Below, in pieces: positions 24,450 to 33,312 of a stretch of DNA of 64,000 nucleotides (position 1 is the stretch's first letter; every line of letters begins with the position of its first letter). The notes beneath the pieces are model-generated. The model saw only the letters and a program-made list of their open reading frames with translations. It did no database searches and was not told the DNA's origin. The translations under genes were made by a program, and so were the position numbers. The stretch is from Oribacterium sinus (GTDB taxonomy: Bacteria; Bacillota; Clostridia; Lachnospirales; Lachnospiraceae). The DNA lies in contig NZ_JACHHH010000012.1 in the NCBI RefSeq assembly GCF_014202695.1, positions 43,350-107,349 on the forward strand, written 5' to 3'.

Positions 24450-25127
24450 CTTATTTTTCTCCCTGTGGAACTGTAAGGTTTCTTCTACTACTCTGGCGTA
24501 AAACATATTGCCGTAGAGATAGCGGTAACCGCCATTTTCTTTTTTGGCAATGGGGTGGCTGTATTTTATCGTCTTCCCTTTCGCCATGTTTTTGGCAAAT
24601 TCCTCTGCCAATGCATCGGTGTATTTGCCTCCGTTTTTCTCTACATAATACAAAAAGCCGGGGCCGTAATTATAGGCCTGAATCACTGCTTTTTCCTCCA
24701 GCCCCAAGGCCCTTGCCTTTTCCTTTAAATCCTTATAATACTTTAACCCTTGCTCAATGGAGGCATCCGTATCCAATGTGTTTACCGGCAGGCCCTTGGA
24801 CTCGCTGGACTGCATCACATCTTTTAATTTGCCGTGGGATTCCACTGTCATAATGGCAAAGAGTACATCCAAGTCCTCTTCCAGTCCCTTTTCTTTGGCT
24901 ACTCGTTCCATAGCGGCCTGGTGCTTCAGGACGGAAGCCGGAAAATACCATTGGGTCTGATGGGCTTTTCGGAATAAAAAGATTCCGAAAAGAAAAAGAA
25001 GGAAGAAGGCGGAAAAAAGCTTGATACCTTCCATAAAGGAAGCAGTTCTGTCCTGCTGCCTTTTCGCTTTTTTCCCTTGAAAAAAGGAGAAAACTCCCTT
25101 TTTCTTTTTGCCTCTTCCTTTCGCCAT
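24078..25127 (-). CDS. Fusion of a lysozyme-like transglycosylase and a DUF1304 membrane protein
   Basis: A 349-residue protein with two clear parts. Residues 1-225 are a membrane-anchored lysozyme-like domain (PF13702 type): basic N-terminus, one helix near 35-52, catalytic region LFAIMTVESHGKLKDVMQSS, then EQGLKYYKDL and VIQAYNYGPGFLYYV. Residues 227-349 are a DUF1304-type protein with four helices (LFLYIMLLETFM, NQGIYNGLLGLALLYGM). These families are normally separate genes. The junction carries AGGGAGAAA and an ATG at 24447-24449, so a free DUF1304 protein may also be made. The lysozyme part would cut peptidoglycan outside the membrane. Confidence 0.8.
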   Translation of the reverse strand: MAKGRGKKKKGVFSFFQGKKAKRQQDRTASFMEGIKLFSAFFLLFLFGIFLFRKAHQTQWYFPASVLKHQAAMERVAKEKGLEEDLDVLFAIMTVESHGKLKDVMQSSESKGLPVNTLDTDASIEQGLKYYKDLKEKARALGLEEKAVIQAYNYGPGFLYYVEKNGGKYTDALAEEFAKNMAKGKTIKYSHPIAKKENGGYRYLYGNMFYARVVEETLQFHREKNKMEITTVQKILMSATAGLFLYIMLLETFMTDSDSTSRVFKMSVRELRNKNINTLFKNQGIYNGLLGLALLYGMFSPGANVELCLVLCSIMFLVAVYGAISSDKMILLKQGTLPFLSLLSLILKW

Positions 25128-25244
25128 TCCGTTTCTTTAACCCTCTAAAGCTATCTTTAATAGATTTATATCTCTTATCTAATTCTCTAAATCCATTTGG
25201 AATAGATTTGTAATTACTAATCCAAAGAAATTTTATTTATACCT

Positions 25245-26414
25245 TTATAAGCTTGCCACTGCGTCCCGAAGCTGAATCAATCCCTGTTCCAAAAGCTTCC
25301 GTGAGCAGGCTACATTCAGACGCATAAAACCGGAAATTTCTTTTCCGAAGGATACGCCGGCATTTAGGCCGATTTTTGCCTTATGCACCATAAAATCATT
25401 CAGTTCCTTGTCGCTCATGCCTAAGCCGCGGCAGTCCAAGAGCATCAGGTAGGTGGCATCCGGCACATGAACCTTAAGCTTTGGAATCTCCCGATTAACA
25501 AAGTCTTCCACAAAGCTTAGGTTTGCCTCCAGGTACGGCAGGAGCTGGGAAAGCCATTCTCCACCCTCGCGGTAAGCCGCTTCCATAGCCACGGAAGAAA
25601 AGGCATTGTTTCTATGGATATCCATTCTAGTCCAGAACAGGTCGAAATCCTTCTTCAGTTCTTGATTCGGGAAAATGGTGGTGGAGGCCTGCAAACCTGC
25701 CAAGTTAAAGGTCTTGCTTAAGGATACGCAGGTAATCACGGTTTCCTTTGCCAAGGGAGAAACGGTTGCAGCGCGCAAATGCTTCTTCCCATGGAAGATA
25801 AGGTCAGAGTGAATTTCATCAGAAACCACCAGCACATGGTGCTTATGGCAGATTTCAATCATTCTCTGAAGTTCTTCTTTTTCCCAAACCAGTCCCAGTG
25901 GATTATGGGGATTACAAAGAATGAAAATCTTGGCTTCCTTTGCTTTCTCCTCAAAGTCTGCAAAATCCACCTGCCATCTGTCTTCCTTTTCCACCAGGGC
26001 ATTGGCCAAAACCTTTCTGCCGGCCATGTCCGGAATATCCCAGAATTCTGTGTAAACCGGACTTTGAATCAGGATTTTATCATCCACATGGGAAAAGGTA
26101 CGGACAATGGCGGTAAGGCTCTGCACTACCCCTAAGGACCAGGACATGAGTGCGGTATTCGGACACCAGTCATAGCGTTCTTTTTCCCAGTTCTGTACTG
26201 CCTCAAAATAGGAATCCGGTCTGGAAGTGTAGCCAAAAATTCCTTCTTCCGCCCTTCTTTTACAAGCGTCGATAATGGGCTGGGCTGTTTTAAAATCCAT
26301 ATCCGCAATCCAAAGGGGAATCAAGTCTTCTGTTCCAAACTTTTTGATTCGCTCGTCATACTTTGCACAGCGAGTTCTCTTTCTATCGATTACTTCATCA
26401 AAATTGTATTGCAT
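25245..26414 (-). CDS. MalY/PatB-type aminotransferase (cystathionine beta-lyase)
   Basis: A 389-residue PLP enzyme of fold type I. It begins MQYNFDEVIDRKRTRCAKYD, the typical PatB/MalY opening. Other motifs are LIPLWIADMDFKT, ILCNPHNPLGLVWEKEEL, VSDEIHSDLIFHG and the PLP lysine in SLSKTFNLAGLQ. Members cleave cystathionine or cysteine to release homocysteine or sulfide, and some have a regulatory role. The neighbours give no clear pathway. Length and motifs are intact. Confidence 0.92.
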   Translation of the reverse strand: MQYNFDEVIDRKRTRCAKYDERIKKFGTEDLIPLWIADMDFKTAQPIIDACKRRAEEGIFGYTSRPDSYFEAVQNWEKERYDWCPNTALMSWSLGVVQSLTAIVRTFSHVDDKILIQSPVYTEFWDIPDMAGRKVLANALVEKEDRWQVDFADFEEKAKEAKIFILCNPHNPLGLVWEKEELQRMIEICHKHHVLVVSDEIHSDLIFHGKKHLRAATVSPLAKETVITCVSLSKTFNLAGLQASTTIFPNQELKKDFDLFWTRMDIHRNNAFSSVAMEAAYREGGEWLSQLLPYLEANLSFVEDFVNREIPKLKVHVPDATYLMLLDCRGLGMSDKELNDFMVHKAKIGLNAGVSFGKEISGFMRLNVACSRKLLEQGLIQLRDAVASL

Positions 26415-26540
26415 TGGCTTAGTCCCTTTCTTAATGATCCTAGTAGTTTTTTCACTCGTTTTTTTACTCGTTTTTTTACTTTATTTCTTCCGAAAAAGAG
26501 CTGCCCTTAGTCGAGCTTTCACCCTTTTCCAGACTTTCCT

Positions 26541-28772
26541 TCAGCCGGCTTCCTCCCGAACTCTGACTTCGCTGAAGTGTTCCGCCGGCTTCTCTGCCTT
26601 TTTCTCTTCTAACTTTTCTGCCGGCTTCTTTGCAGTTTTCTCCGCTACCTTAGAGCTTTCTTTTTTCTCCTGCTGTCCTTCCGGCTTCTCCTCGGAAACT
26701 TGAATCTTTTCCTCTTTTCCCGGAGAAAGAGCGTTGGCACAGGAATCCTCAGTTTCCTCTGTAAAGGCAAATAATGCACAGCCGAAGCCCTTTAAGGGGT
26801 AGGCAATGTGATAATCTCTTCCGTCACACTCTCCCTTTACCACGGGATAGTATTTTTCTTCCTTACAAAGTCCTTCTTCTGTAAGAATCAGTCTTGCTTC
26901 CTTGGCTTTCGGCATTCCTACCCAGTATTCTTCGTGATCCACGGGAGTCATGTTTACTACGAAGAGAAGACTTTCCCGATGCTCTCCCGGAATTTTGGCA
27001 GAAAAGCTTTTGCCGTTCTCTAATGCTGTATTGCCGTTTTCTAAAACGTCCTTACCCTCTGTTGCCACTGCCGCCAGGGCGCTATTCTGAACTCCCGGTT
27101 TTCCGGAATGGGAAAGATGGTTTTTCGGGTTACGAATGAAGCTGTAAATGGAACGGCTGGCATCATCCGCATTGACCCAGGAGAAGCCTTCATACATATA
27201 ATCCGCCTCATAAAGGGCCGGATAGCTCTTATACAGTTGTAAAAGATCTCGCAGGAAGGAATGTAAGGAACGGTTCTCCTGTTCTTCCAGCAAATGCCAG
27301 TCAATGGAGCAGTCCTCGTTCCACTCCCGGTATTGCCCGAAGTCCTGTCCCATAAAGAGCAGCTTCTTTCCGGCGTGGCCTATCATAAAGAAGTAGGCAG
27401 CCTTTAAGTTCCGGAACTTCTGCTCCCGACTTCCCGGCATTTTCTCAATCATGGATCGCTTTAGGTGTACCACCTCGTCATGGGAGAGCACCAGAATGAA
27501 CTTCTCCGAATAGGCATAGCTCATGCCGAAGGTCAGCTGATTATGGTGGTAGTTTCGATACATGGGATCTTCCTTCATGTAGCTTAGGAAGTCATGCATC
27601 CACCCCATATTCCATTTGAAGTGGAAGCCTAAGCCCCCCTCATCCGGAGACTTGGTAATATCCGGCCAGGCAGTGGACTCCTCCGCAATAATTACGGTAC
27701 CGTCCTCTCTCTTTCGGATAATGGAATTCAAATGCTTAAAGAATTCGATGGCTGCCAGGTTACCGTTTCCCCCGTAGATATTGGGGAGCCATTCTCCATC
27801 TTTTCTGCCGTAATCCAGATACAGCATAGAAGCCACCGCATCCACTCGTAAGCCATCAATATGATACATATCGTACCAATAAAGGGCATTGCCAATGAGG
27901 AAATTCTGCACCTCTGTCTTCTCATAGTTAAAGACCTTGGTGCCCCAGTCCGGGTGCTCTCCCAGACGGCTGTCAGGATGCTCATAGCAGGCGGTTCCGT
28001 CAAAGTTAGCTAAGCCGTGGGCATCCTTTGGAAAATGTGCGGGAACCCAGTCTAAAATCACTCCGATTCCGTGCTGATGCAAAATGTTGACCATTTCCAT
28101 AAACTGTCGGGGATCACCATAACGGGAGGTTGGCGCATAATACCCGGTCACCTGATAGCCCCAGGAGCCGTCAAAGGGATGCTCTGCAATGCCCATTAAT
28201 TCTACATGGGTATAGCCCATGTAGTTACAGTATTCTGCCAGCTGTTCTCCCGCTTCGATGTAATTGATAAAACCGTTATTTTCCGGACGATTGTGCCGCT
28301 TCCAAGAGCCCAAATGCACCTCATACACGGACAGGGGGGATTCTTCCGGATTTCTTTTCTTTCGCTCCTCCATCCATTTTCCGTCTGCCCAGGGAAAATC
28401 GGAAAGGTCTGCTGTAATAGAGGCGGTTCCCGGTCTGAATTCTGCGGCAAAGGCATAGGGGTCTGCCTTGAAAATCCATTCCCCGGCCTCTGTCAAAATA
28501 GCATACTTATAAAGCTCTCCTACCCCCATTCCGGGATAAAATCCTTCATAAATGCCCGTACTCTCTAAGGGAAGCATGGGATTCCTCTCCGGATCCCAGC
28601 CGTTTCGATCACAAACGATGGACACTCTCTTGGCATGGGGAGCCCAAACCGCGAAGTGGATTCCCTCCTGCCCTTCAAAGCAAGCAGGATGAGCACCCAT
28701 CTTCTCATAAATTTTATAATGCCTTCCGTTTCCAAAAAGATACCGGTCTAACTCTGAAAGAAAACCTTCCAT
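26541..28772 (-). CDS. glgB: 1,4-alpha-glucan branching enzyme
   Basis: A 743-residue GH13 branching enzyme that moves alpha-1,4 chains onto O6 during glycogen synthesis. An N-terminal CBM48 (FAVWAPHAKRVSIVCDRNGW) precedes the catalytic barrel, with nucleophile Asp in DGLRVDAVASMLYLDYG, acid/base Glu in VIIAEESTAWP and Asp in LVLSHDEVVHLKRS. After the C-terminal beta domain there is an unusual tail of about 70 residues rich in Lys, Glu, Ala and Pro (residues 675-743), predicted disordered. Ribosome binding site GGAGGAG. No other glg gene lies next to it; the neighbour is a catalytically degenerate GH13 protein. Confidence 0.95.
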   Translation of the reverse strand: MEGFLSELDRYLFGNGRHYKIYEKMGAHPACFEGQEGIHFAVWAPHAKRVSIVCDRNGWDPERNPMLPLESTGIYEGFYPGMGVGELYKYAILTEAGEWIFKADPYAFAAEFRPGTASITADLSDFPWADGKWMEERKKRNPEESPLSVYEVHLGSWKRHNRPENNGFINYIEAGEQLAEYCNYMGYTHVELMGIAEHPFDGSWGYQVTGYYAPTSRYGDPRQFMEMVNILHQHGIGVILDWVPAHFPKDAHGLANFDGTACYEHPDSRLGEHPDWGTKVFNYEKTEVQNFLIGNALYWYDMYHIDGLRVDAVASMLYLDYGRKDGEWLPNIYGGNGNLAAIEFFKHLNSIIRKREDGTVIIAEESTAWPDITKSPDEGGLGFHFKWNMGWMHDFLSYMKEDPMYRNYHHNQLTFGMSYAYSEKFILVLSHDEVVHLKRSMIEKMPGSREQKFRNLKAAYFFMIGHAGKKLLFMGQDFGQYREWNEDCSIDWHLLEEQENRSLHSFLRDLLQLYKSYPALYEADYMYEGFSWVNADDASRSIYSFIRNPKNHLSHSGKPGVQNSALAAVATEGKDVLENGNTALENGKSFSAKIPGEHRESLLFVVNMTPVDHEEYWVGMPKAKEARLILTEEGLCKEEKYYPVVKGECDGRDYHIAYPLKGFGCALFAFTEETEDSCANALSPGKEEKIQVSEEKPEGQQEKKESSKVAEKTAKKPAEKLEEKKAEKPAEHFSEVRVREEAG

Positions 28773-28838
28773 AGAACTCTCCTCCTCTTTCCATCAGCAG
28801 ATGGGAATCATTCTCGTCGTTTATTTTCTTAGTATACC

Positions 28839-28940
28839 TTATTTTCAGGGCTTTTGTCCTCTTATTTTTAGTGCTTTTCTCCTCTTTTTTATAGAACTCT
28901 TCTCTACTTATTTTCAGATCTTTTGTCCTCTTATTTTTAG
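28839..28940. repeat. Two 33-bp direct repeats
   Basis: A 33-base pyrimidine-rich sequence occurs at 28839-28871 and 28908-28940, differing at two positions. It fills the gap between glgB and the GH13-like gene. No gene or known element is visible. Confidence 0.75.
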
Positions 28941-28985
28941 AGTTGAATCTCCCTATGTTACCGATTGGCAGAAAAAGCTAAAAAG

Positions 28986-29015
28986 GAAAAGGAGGGCTAA
29001 GCTTCCCTCCTTTTC
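28986..29015 (-). terminator. Terminator of the GH13-like gene
   Basis: An 11-bp perfect stem (GAAAAGGAGGG / CCCTCCTTTTC) with an 8-base loop, 13 bases after the stop, followed on the minus strand by CCTTTTT. It ends the transcript of the GH13-like and aminotransferase genes. Confidence 0.85.
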
Positions 29016-29027
29016 TTTCTGCTTATC

Positions 29028-30338
29028 TTATTTTAACTTAATGATTCTTCCTCCGTGAGCTTCACAGAAAACCTTGATATTTCCTTCTTCTGTCAGCTCC
29101 ACCGGCTCTGTGGTCATCAGGTCGAAGGCAATGCTCGCCTTCTTGGGAAGCGTCAGGGTAATATATTGATCCATGCTGTCATTGTTCAGTACCGTAAGCA
29201 CGGCACTGTTTCCGTCCATACGAAGATAGGCATAGAGTCTATGGTCCAGGTAAACCTCTTTAAACTCTCCGATTTGCAGCTCCGAATTCTTCCCGTGAAT
29301 TTCCGCAAGCTTTGCAATATAGCTGGTAAAGGCATCAGGCTTATATTGGGACAGGGTGAATTTAGGAGAAAGAATTTCTCCCTCCTTTTCCCCTCTTTTT
29401 CCTGCCAAAGCGTATTCTCCTCCATAATACAAAGTAGGTCTTCCCGGCAGGGTGAAAAGTGCCATATAGATTCCCCACAGATTTTTTTCCTCTTCTAAGA
29501 CCGTGGCGATTCTATGGGTATTGGGACTTTCCAGAAATACCTGCATTTGCTTAGTAAGCTCTTGATTTTTTCCGATTCTCTGGGCCAAATCATAGAAATT
29601 CTTCTCATTAAAGGCCTGACAAAGCCCCTGATAAAGCTCCTGATTGGCCAAGGATTGCAGGGTTTCCGTATTGATTGCTCTGGCCAACTCTCCGATAAAC
29701 TGCTCTCCCAAAAGGAAGAATTCCGCTTTCATTTGACTGCTAAAGTAACGGAGGGATTTTTGAAAATGAATGTCCACCGCTTCACTGTAGGCCAGACGCA
29801 GGCCGTCAATATCATAGGCGGAAATCCAGTGCTTTACCTGTTCCACAAGATAAAGCCGAAGCTCCTCATTGTCCAGATTGAATAAGGGATGTTCCGGCAT
29901 ATTTCTAAAGAATTGATAGGAAAAGGAATCCCCCATGGGGGAGCGCTTTGAAAAATCCAAATTCAAAAACCAATCACAATACGGAGAGGCTTCTCCCTTT
30001 TCCTGCAAGTCCTGGAAGGCAAAAAAGCTTCTGTCACAGAAGGGGAATGCCACATCCAAAACAATGCGGATTCCCATCCCATGGGCATCCTCCACAAAGT
30101 TTCGAAACTCTTCTTCCGTCCCCAGCCATTCCCGAATCTGATGAAAGTCTCCTGTGCCGTACTGTAAGGGATTCTTGGAAAACACAGGTCCCAGAATAAT
30201 ACCGTCACAGCCTAAGACCTTTAAATAGGGGAGGTATTCCTCCAGCTCCTTGATATTGCTGTTCTCATCTCCGGAAAGGGTGGAAAGCACCGCTCCCGGC
30301 AGAATTTGATAAAAAATTGCGCCATCATACCAGGCCAT
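29028..30338 (-). CDS. Degenerate GH13 alpha-amylase-family protein lacking the catalytic aspartates
   Basis: A 436-residue protein clearly related to the alpha-amylase barrel (WYDGAIFYQILP at the start, DGIILGPVFSKNPLQYGTGD, LPGRPTLYYGGEYALAGKRG). Conserved region I is DVAFPF (95-100) instead of DxVFNH; region II is DGLRLAYSEAVD, placing Ala183 where the nucleophile Asp should be; region III keeps Glu212 (LLGEQFIG); region IV is SPNTHR, placing Asn273 where the stabilising Asp should be. By family knowledge it should not hydrolyse glucan. It may bind or regulate glycogen. It overlaps the upstream aminotransferase by 14 bases and precedes glgB. Confidence 0.88.
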   Translation of the reverse strand: MAWYDGAIFYQILPGAVLSTLSGDENSNIKELEEYLPYLKVLGCDGIILGPVFSKNPLQYGTGDFHQIREWLGTEEEFRNFVEDAHGMGIRIVLDVAFPFCDRSFFAFQDLQEKGEASPYCDWFLNLDFSKRSPMGDSFSYQFFRNMPEHPLFNLDNEELRLYLVEQVKHWISAYDIDGLRLAYSEAVDIHFQKSLRYFSSQMKAEFFLLGEQFIGELARAINTETLQSLANQELYQGLCQAFNEKNFYDLAQRIGKNQELTKQMQVFLESPNTHRIATVLEEEKNLWGIYMALFTLPGRPTLYYGGEYALAGKRGEKEGEILSPKFTLSQYKPDAFTSYIAKLAEIHGKNSELQIGEFKEVYLDHRLYAYLRMDGNSAVLTVLNNDSMDQYITLTLPKKASIAFDLMTTEPVELTEEGNIKVFCEAHGGRIIKLK

Positions 30339-31536
30339 GATTGCTCTCCTGTAATTTCTTCACAAAACGCTCTATTCTTTCCAAAGCCAGCTTTAAATTT
30401 TCAATGGAATAGGCGTAGGATATACGAATAAAGCCCTCTCCCGAATCTCCGAAGGCATTTCCCGGCACCACCGCCACCTTTTCTTCCCGAAGCAGTCGTT
30501 CCGCAAATTCTTCACTGCTGAGACCGAACTTCTTAATGCAGGGAAAGACATAGAAAGCCCCAAAGGGTTCAAAGCAGTCCAAGCCCATTTTCTGAAAATG
30601 GTACAAGAGGAGTCTTCTTCTTTCATTGTAGGCATCCCGCATTCTCAGCACGTCCTCTTCGCCGTTCCGAATGGCTTGCACAGCGGAATACTGAGAAGTG
30701 GTGGGAGCGCACATAATGGCATACTGATGGAGCTTTAACATTTGCTTTAAAATGGGAGCCGCACTGCAAGCATATCCCAAGCGCCATCCTGTCATAGCAT
30801 AGGCCTTGGAAAACCCGTTGATATATACGGTTCTTTCCCGCATTCCCGGGAACTCGATAATGGAATGATGCTCTCCCTTGTAACAAAGGGCGGAGTAGAT
30901 TTCATCCGTCAGCACATAGAGATTATGCTTTAAAATCAAGGGCACAATCTCTTCCAGGTCTTCCTTCTCCATGATGCCTCCGGTGGGATTGTTGGGAAAG
31001 GGGAGAACCAGTATCTTCGTTTTCTCGGTAATGGCCTGCTCTAACTTTTCTTTCGTCAGGCGGAACTGATCCTTCGCCTCTAAGGCAATGGGCACCGGTA
31101 TGCCGTAGGCCATTTTTACACAGGGGGTATAGGAAACATAGCAGGGCTCCGGAATCAAAACCTCGTCTCCCGGCTCTAAAATGACGCGCATAGCCAAATC
31201 TATGGCCTCCGAACCTCCTACGGTAACCATAACCTCATTTTTCGGATCATACTGTACCTGATGCTTTTCGGCCACGTAGTCGGAGATGGCTTCTCGAAGC
31301 TCCAAGAGTCCCGCATTGGAGGAATAAAAGGTTCTCCCCTTCTCTAAAGAATGGATTCCTTCTTCCCGAATATGCCAGGGGGTATCAAAGTCCGGTTCTC
31401 CTACGCCAAGAGAAATGGCATCCTTCATTTCCGATACAATATCAAAAAACTTCCGAATTCCACTGGGTCGTATATTTACAATCGCCGGGTTTAATTCCCT
31501 GGGCGAATTTCGTTGCTGTTCCTTGTTTTCGCTCAT
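30325..31536 (-). CDS. Class I/II pyridoxal-phosphate aminotransferase (aspartate aminotransferase-like)
   Basis: A 403-residue PLP enzyme. Motifs are GVGEPDFDTPWHIRE, YSSNAGLLELREAI, PFPNNPTGGIM, YVLTDEIYSALCY and the PLP lysine in INGFSKAYAMTGWRLGYACS, all of the AspC/PatA type I-gamma group. The substrate pair cannot be read from sequence. ATG at 31534-31536 is preferred to the upstream GTG. An Lrp-family regulator lies 52 bases upstream on the same strand, an arrangement I associate with PatA-type aminotransferases in Firmicutes, and probably regulates it. Confidence 0.92.
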   Translation of the reverse strand: MSENKEQQRNSPRELNPAIVNIRPSGIRKFFDIVSEMKDAISLGVGEPDFDTPWHIREEGIHSLEKGRTFYSSNAGLLELREAISDYVAEKHQVQYDPKNEVMVTVGGSEAIDLAMRVILEPGDEVLIPEPCYVSYTPCVKMAYGIPVPIALEAKDQFRLTKEKLEQAITEKTKILVLPFPNNPTGGIMEKEDLEEIVPLILKHNLYVLTDEIYSALCYKGEHHSIIEFPGMRERTVYINGFSKAYAMTGWRLGYACSAAPILKQMLKLHQYAIMCAPTTSQYSAVQAIRNGEEDVLRMRDAYNERRRLLLYHFQKMGLDCFEPFGAFYVFPCIKKFGLSSEEFAERLLREEKVAVVPGNAFGDSGEGFIRISYAYSIENLKLALERIERFVKKLQESNHGLV

Positions 31537-31588
31537 GCTCACTCTCTTATTTCTTCCTTAGAAAAATCCTCTTGACTCTCCCTGAACA

Positions 31589-32071
31589 CTATGGAGATAC
31601 CTGCATTCTTTCATCCTTCTTCGGAGCCACCAGTTTGGTGCCGTGATCCTTGTACCGCTTTAATACGAAGTGGGTGGCTGTGGAAAGCACGGACTCCATA
31701 GGTCCTAACTTCATGGAAACGAAGTTAGCCACTTCCTTCATGGTTCTTCCCTTTACGATTACGGTAAAGTCAAAGGCTCCACTCATCAGATACAGGGCAT
31801 CCACCTCTTCGTACTGGTAAATACGCTCCGCAATACTGTCAAAACCCATGCCTCTTTGGGGCGTTACTTTTACCTCAATGAGGGCATCTACCCGTTCATC
31901 CTGGGTGCTGTCCCAGTTAATCAGGGTGTGGTAGGCACAAATCACGCCTTCCTCTTCCATCGCCTTGATTTCAGCCCCTACCTGCTCCGGATCTTCTCCC
32001 AAAAGGGCTGCCAAATCCTCCACAGGCAGTTTCGCATTCTTCTCTATGATGCTTAGAATTTTTTCTCTCAT
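31589..32071 (-). CDS. Lrp/AsnC-family regulator
   Basis: A 160-residue regulator with an N-terminal winged helix (KLPVEDLAALLGEDPEQVGA, MEEEGVICAYHTLINW) and a C-terminal RAM ligand-binding domain (VDALIEVKVTPQRGMGFDSI, YLMSGAFDFTVIVKGRTMKE). Such proteins sense amino acids and form octamers. Ribosome binding site AAGGAGA. Its position directly before a PLP aminotransferase suggests amino-acid-responsive control of that gene. Confidence 0.92.
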   Translation of the reverse strand: MREKILSIIEKNAKLPVEDLAALLGEDPEQVGAEIKAMEEEGVICAYHTLINWDSTQDERVDALIEVKVTPQRGMGFDSIAERIYQYEEVDALYLMSGAFDFTVIVKGRTMKEVANFVSMKLGPMESVLSTATHFVLKRYKDHGTKLVAPKKDERMQVSP

Positions 32072-32228
32072 GCTTCTCCTTTATTTTCCTTCCATAGGAC
32101 CGGATATCTGTTTTATAAAAATTCTCAGGTTCTTCCCTTGCCAAGCGGAAAAGCTTAGCCTGAAGTTCTTTTCCCGAAAATCTATTGTACTCAATTTCCA
32201 AAATCACCGCAAGGGAAAGGCATTCTCC

Positions 32229-33056
32229 TTAAAGCAGCAGGGAGTCCTGCCGGATATAGAAGGCGGTCAGACTTTCTTCCAGCTCCTTTTTAGAAAACAA
32301 CTCCTCCAAGCTGTCTCTCTCCCTTTTTGTTAAAAAGGACTCTCCCTGAGCATCCCTTCTCATGCGTTTCTTTCCCTCTTCCGAAATACCGATACAGGAA
32401 GCCACAATTCCTCTTTCCCTTGCCAGCTCTGAAAATGCCTCCACTTCCTCCAATCGGAGGAGATAAGCATTTTCCGAATAAAGATAATAAGGGGAAATCT
32501 GAAAATGCTCACAAAGTTCTATCGTCCCCTGTAGGAAGGGGATTTTTTCGTAGGAAAAGGAAAAACCGCCTCCGGAAAGACGCCACAAAGCGGATAGAAT
32601 TCCTCCTCTTCCCAGGGGCAGTATCTCTGAAATCCCGAAGTCGGAAATCCAGTTTGGAAATAGATTTTCCACACTCCCTAAGCTAAGCTCTCCTGCATTC
32701 CATTTGGCTTGCAGATCCTCTTCATAAAGAGGAATACTTTGCCCCTTCTTCTCCCCTTCTGCAAACAAAAGAATATTTTCCGCAGAAAGTACAGGAAGTT
32801 TGGGAAGTTCGGAAAGTCCGGACTGCTCCGAAACTTTCTCTCGTTCTTCGGCTAAGTCTTCCCTTCCGCTCTCCTGCTGCTTCCCTTGAAGATTCCCCTT
32901 CAATAAAAGTCTTGGCAGCCTTTTCAGTCTTTCCTCTTCTTCCTCTATAAAACGCTTGGAAAAGGGGCAATCCCCTTCCTCCCGTATTTTTTCCCATAAA
33001 AACTGGCTACCCCTTTGTCCGGGGTAGCCTAAAAGAAGGATTTTTTCTCTTCTCAT
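32229..33056 (-). CDS. AIR-synthase-like protein, shortened
   Basis: A 275-residue protein. The C-terminal part (from about 150: GRGGILSALWRLSGGGFSFS, FLQGTIELCEHFQISPYYLY) resembles the C-terminal domain of AIR synthase-related/HypE-like proteins. The N-terminal ATP-binding half is much shorter than usual (relatives are about 450 residues) and residues 55-90 are a Gln/Glu/Lys-rich stretch. It may be a reduced, non-catalytic version. It lies between a small membrane peptide and the Lrp gene. Confidence 0.55.
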   Translation of the reverse strand: MRREKILLLGYPGQRGSQFLWEKIREEGDCPFSKRFIEEEEERLKRLPRLLLKGNLQGKQQESGREDLAEEREKVSEQSGLSELPKLPVLSAENILLFAEGEKKGQSIPLYEEDLQAKWNAGELSLGSVENLFPNWISDFGISEILPLGRGGILSALWRLSGGGFSFSYEKIPFLQGTIELCEHFQISPYYLYSENAYLLRLEEVEAFSELARERGIVASCIGISEEGKKRMRRDAQGESFLTKRERDSLEELFSKKELEESLTAFYIRQDSLLL

Positions 33057-33057
33057 T

Positions 33058-33165
33058 TTACATTCTCGAAAGCAATGGTGGCAATACCATGGTAAGCACC
33101 ATCATGGCAATCAAAATGACAACGATTACTGTAGTAATGGTTTTTTTCTGTTTTGGACTAAACAT
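33058..33165 (-). CDS. 35-residue single-helix membrane peptide
   Basis: AAGGAGAAA precedes an ATG opening 35 codons: a basic N-terminus (MFSPKQKKT) and one hydrophobic helix (VIVVILIAMMVLTMVLP). The gene ends two bases before the AIR-synthase-like gene. Basic-plus-helix peptides of this size, such as the stressosome partner Prli42, are common in Firmicutes; assignment to that family is only a possibility. Confidence 0.6.
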   Translation of the reverse strand: MFSPKQKKTITTVIVVILIAMMVLTMVLPPLLSRM

Positions 33166-33312
33166 AGTTTCTCCTTTTCTTTCCTAATCCTTGCCATTGT
33201 AATTCCAAATGAAAGGATAAGCAAGAGATTTGAAGAATCTTCTGTCCTATAGACGGAACTCCTCACGAAAATCCAAGCTACAAAGACAGCATTTTAACAG
33301 AATTCCGGCCTT

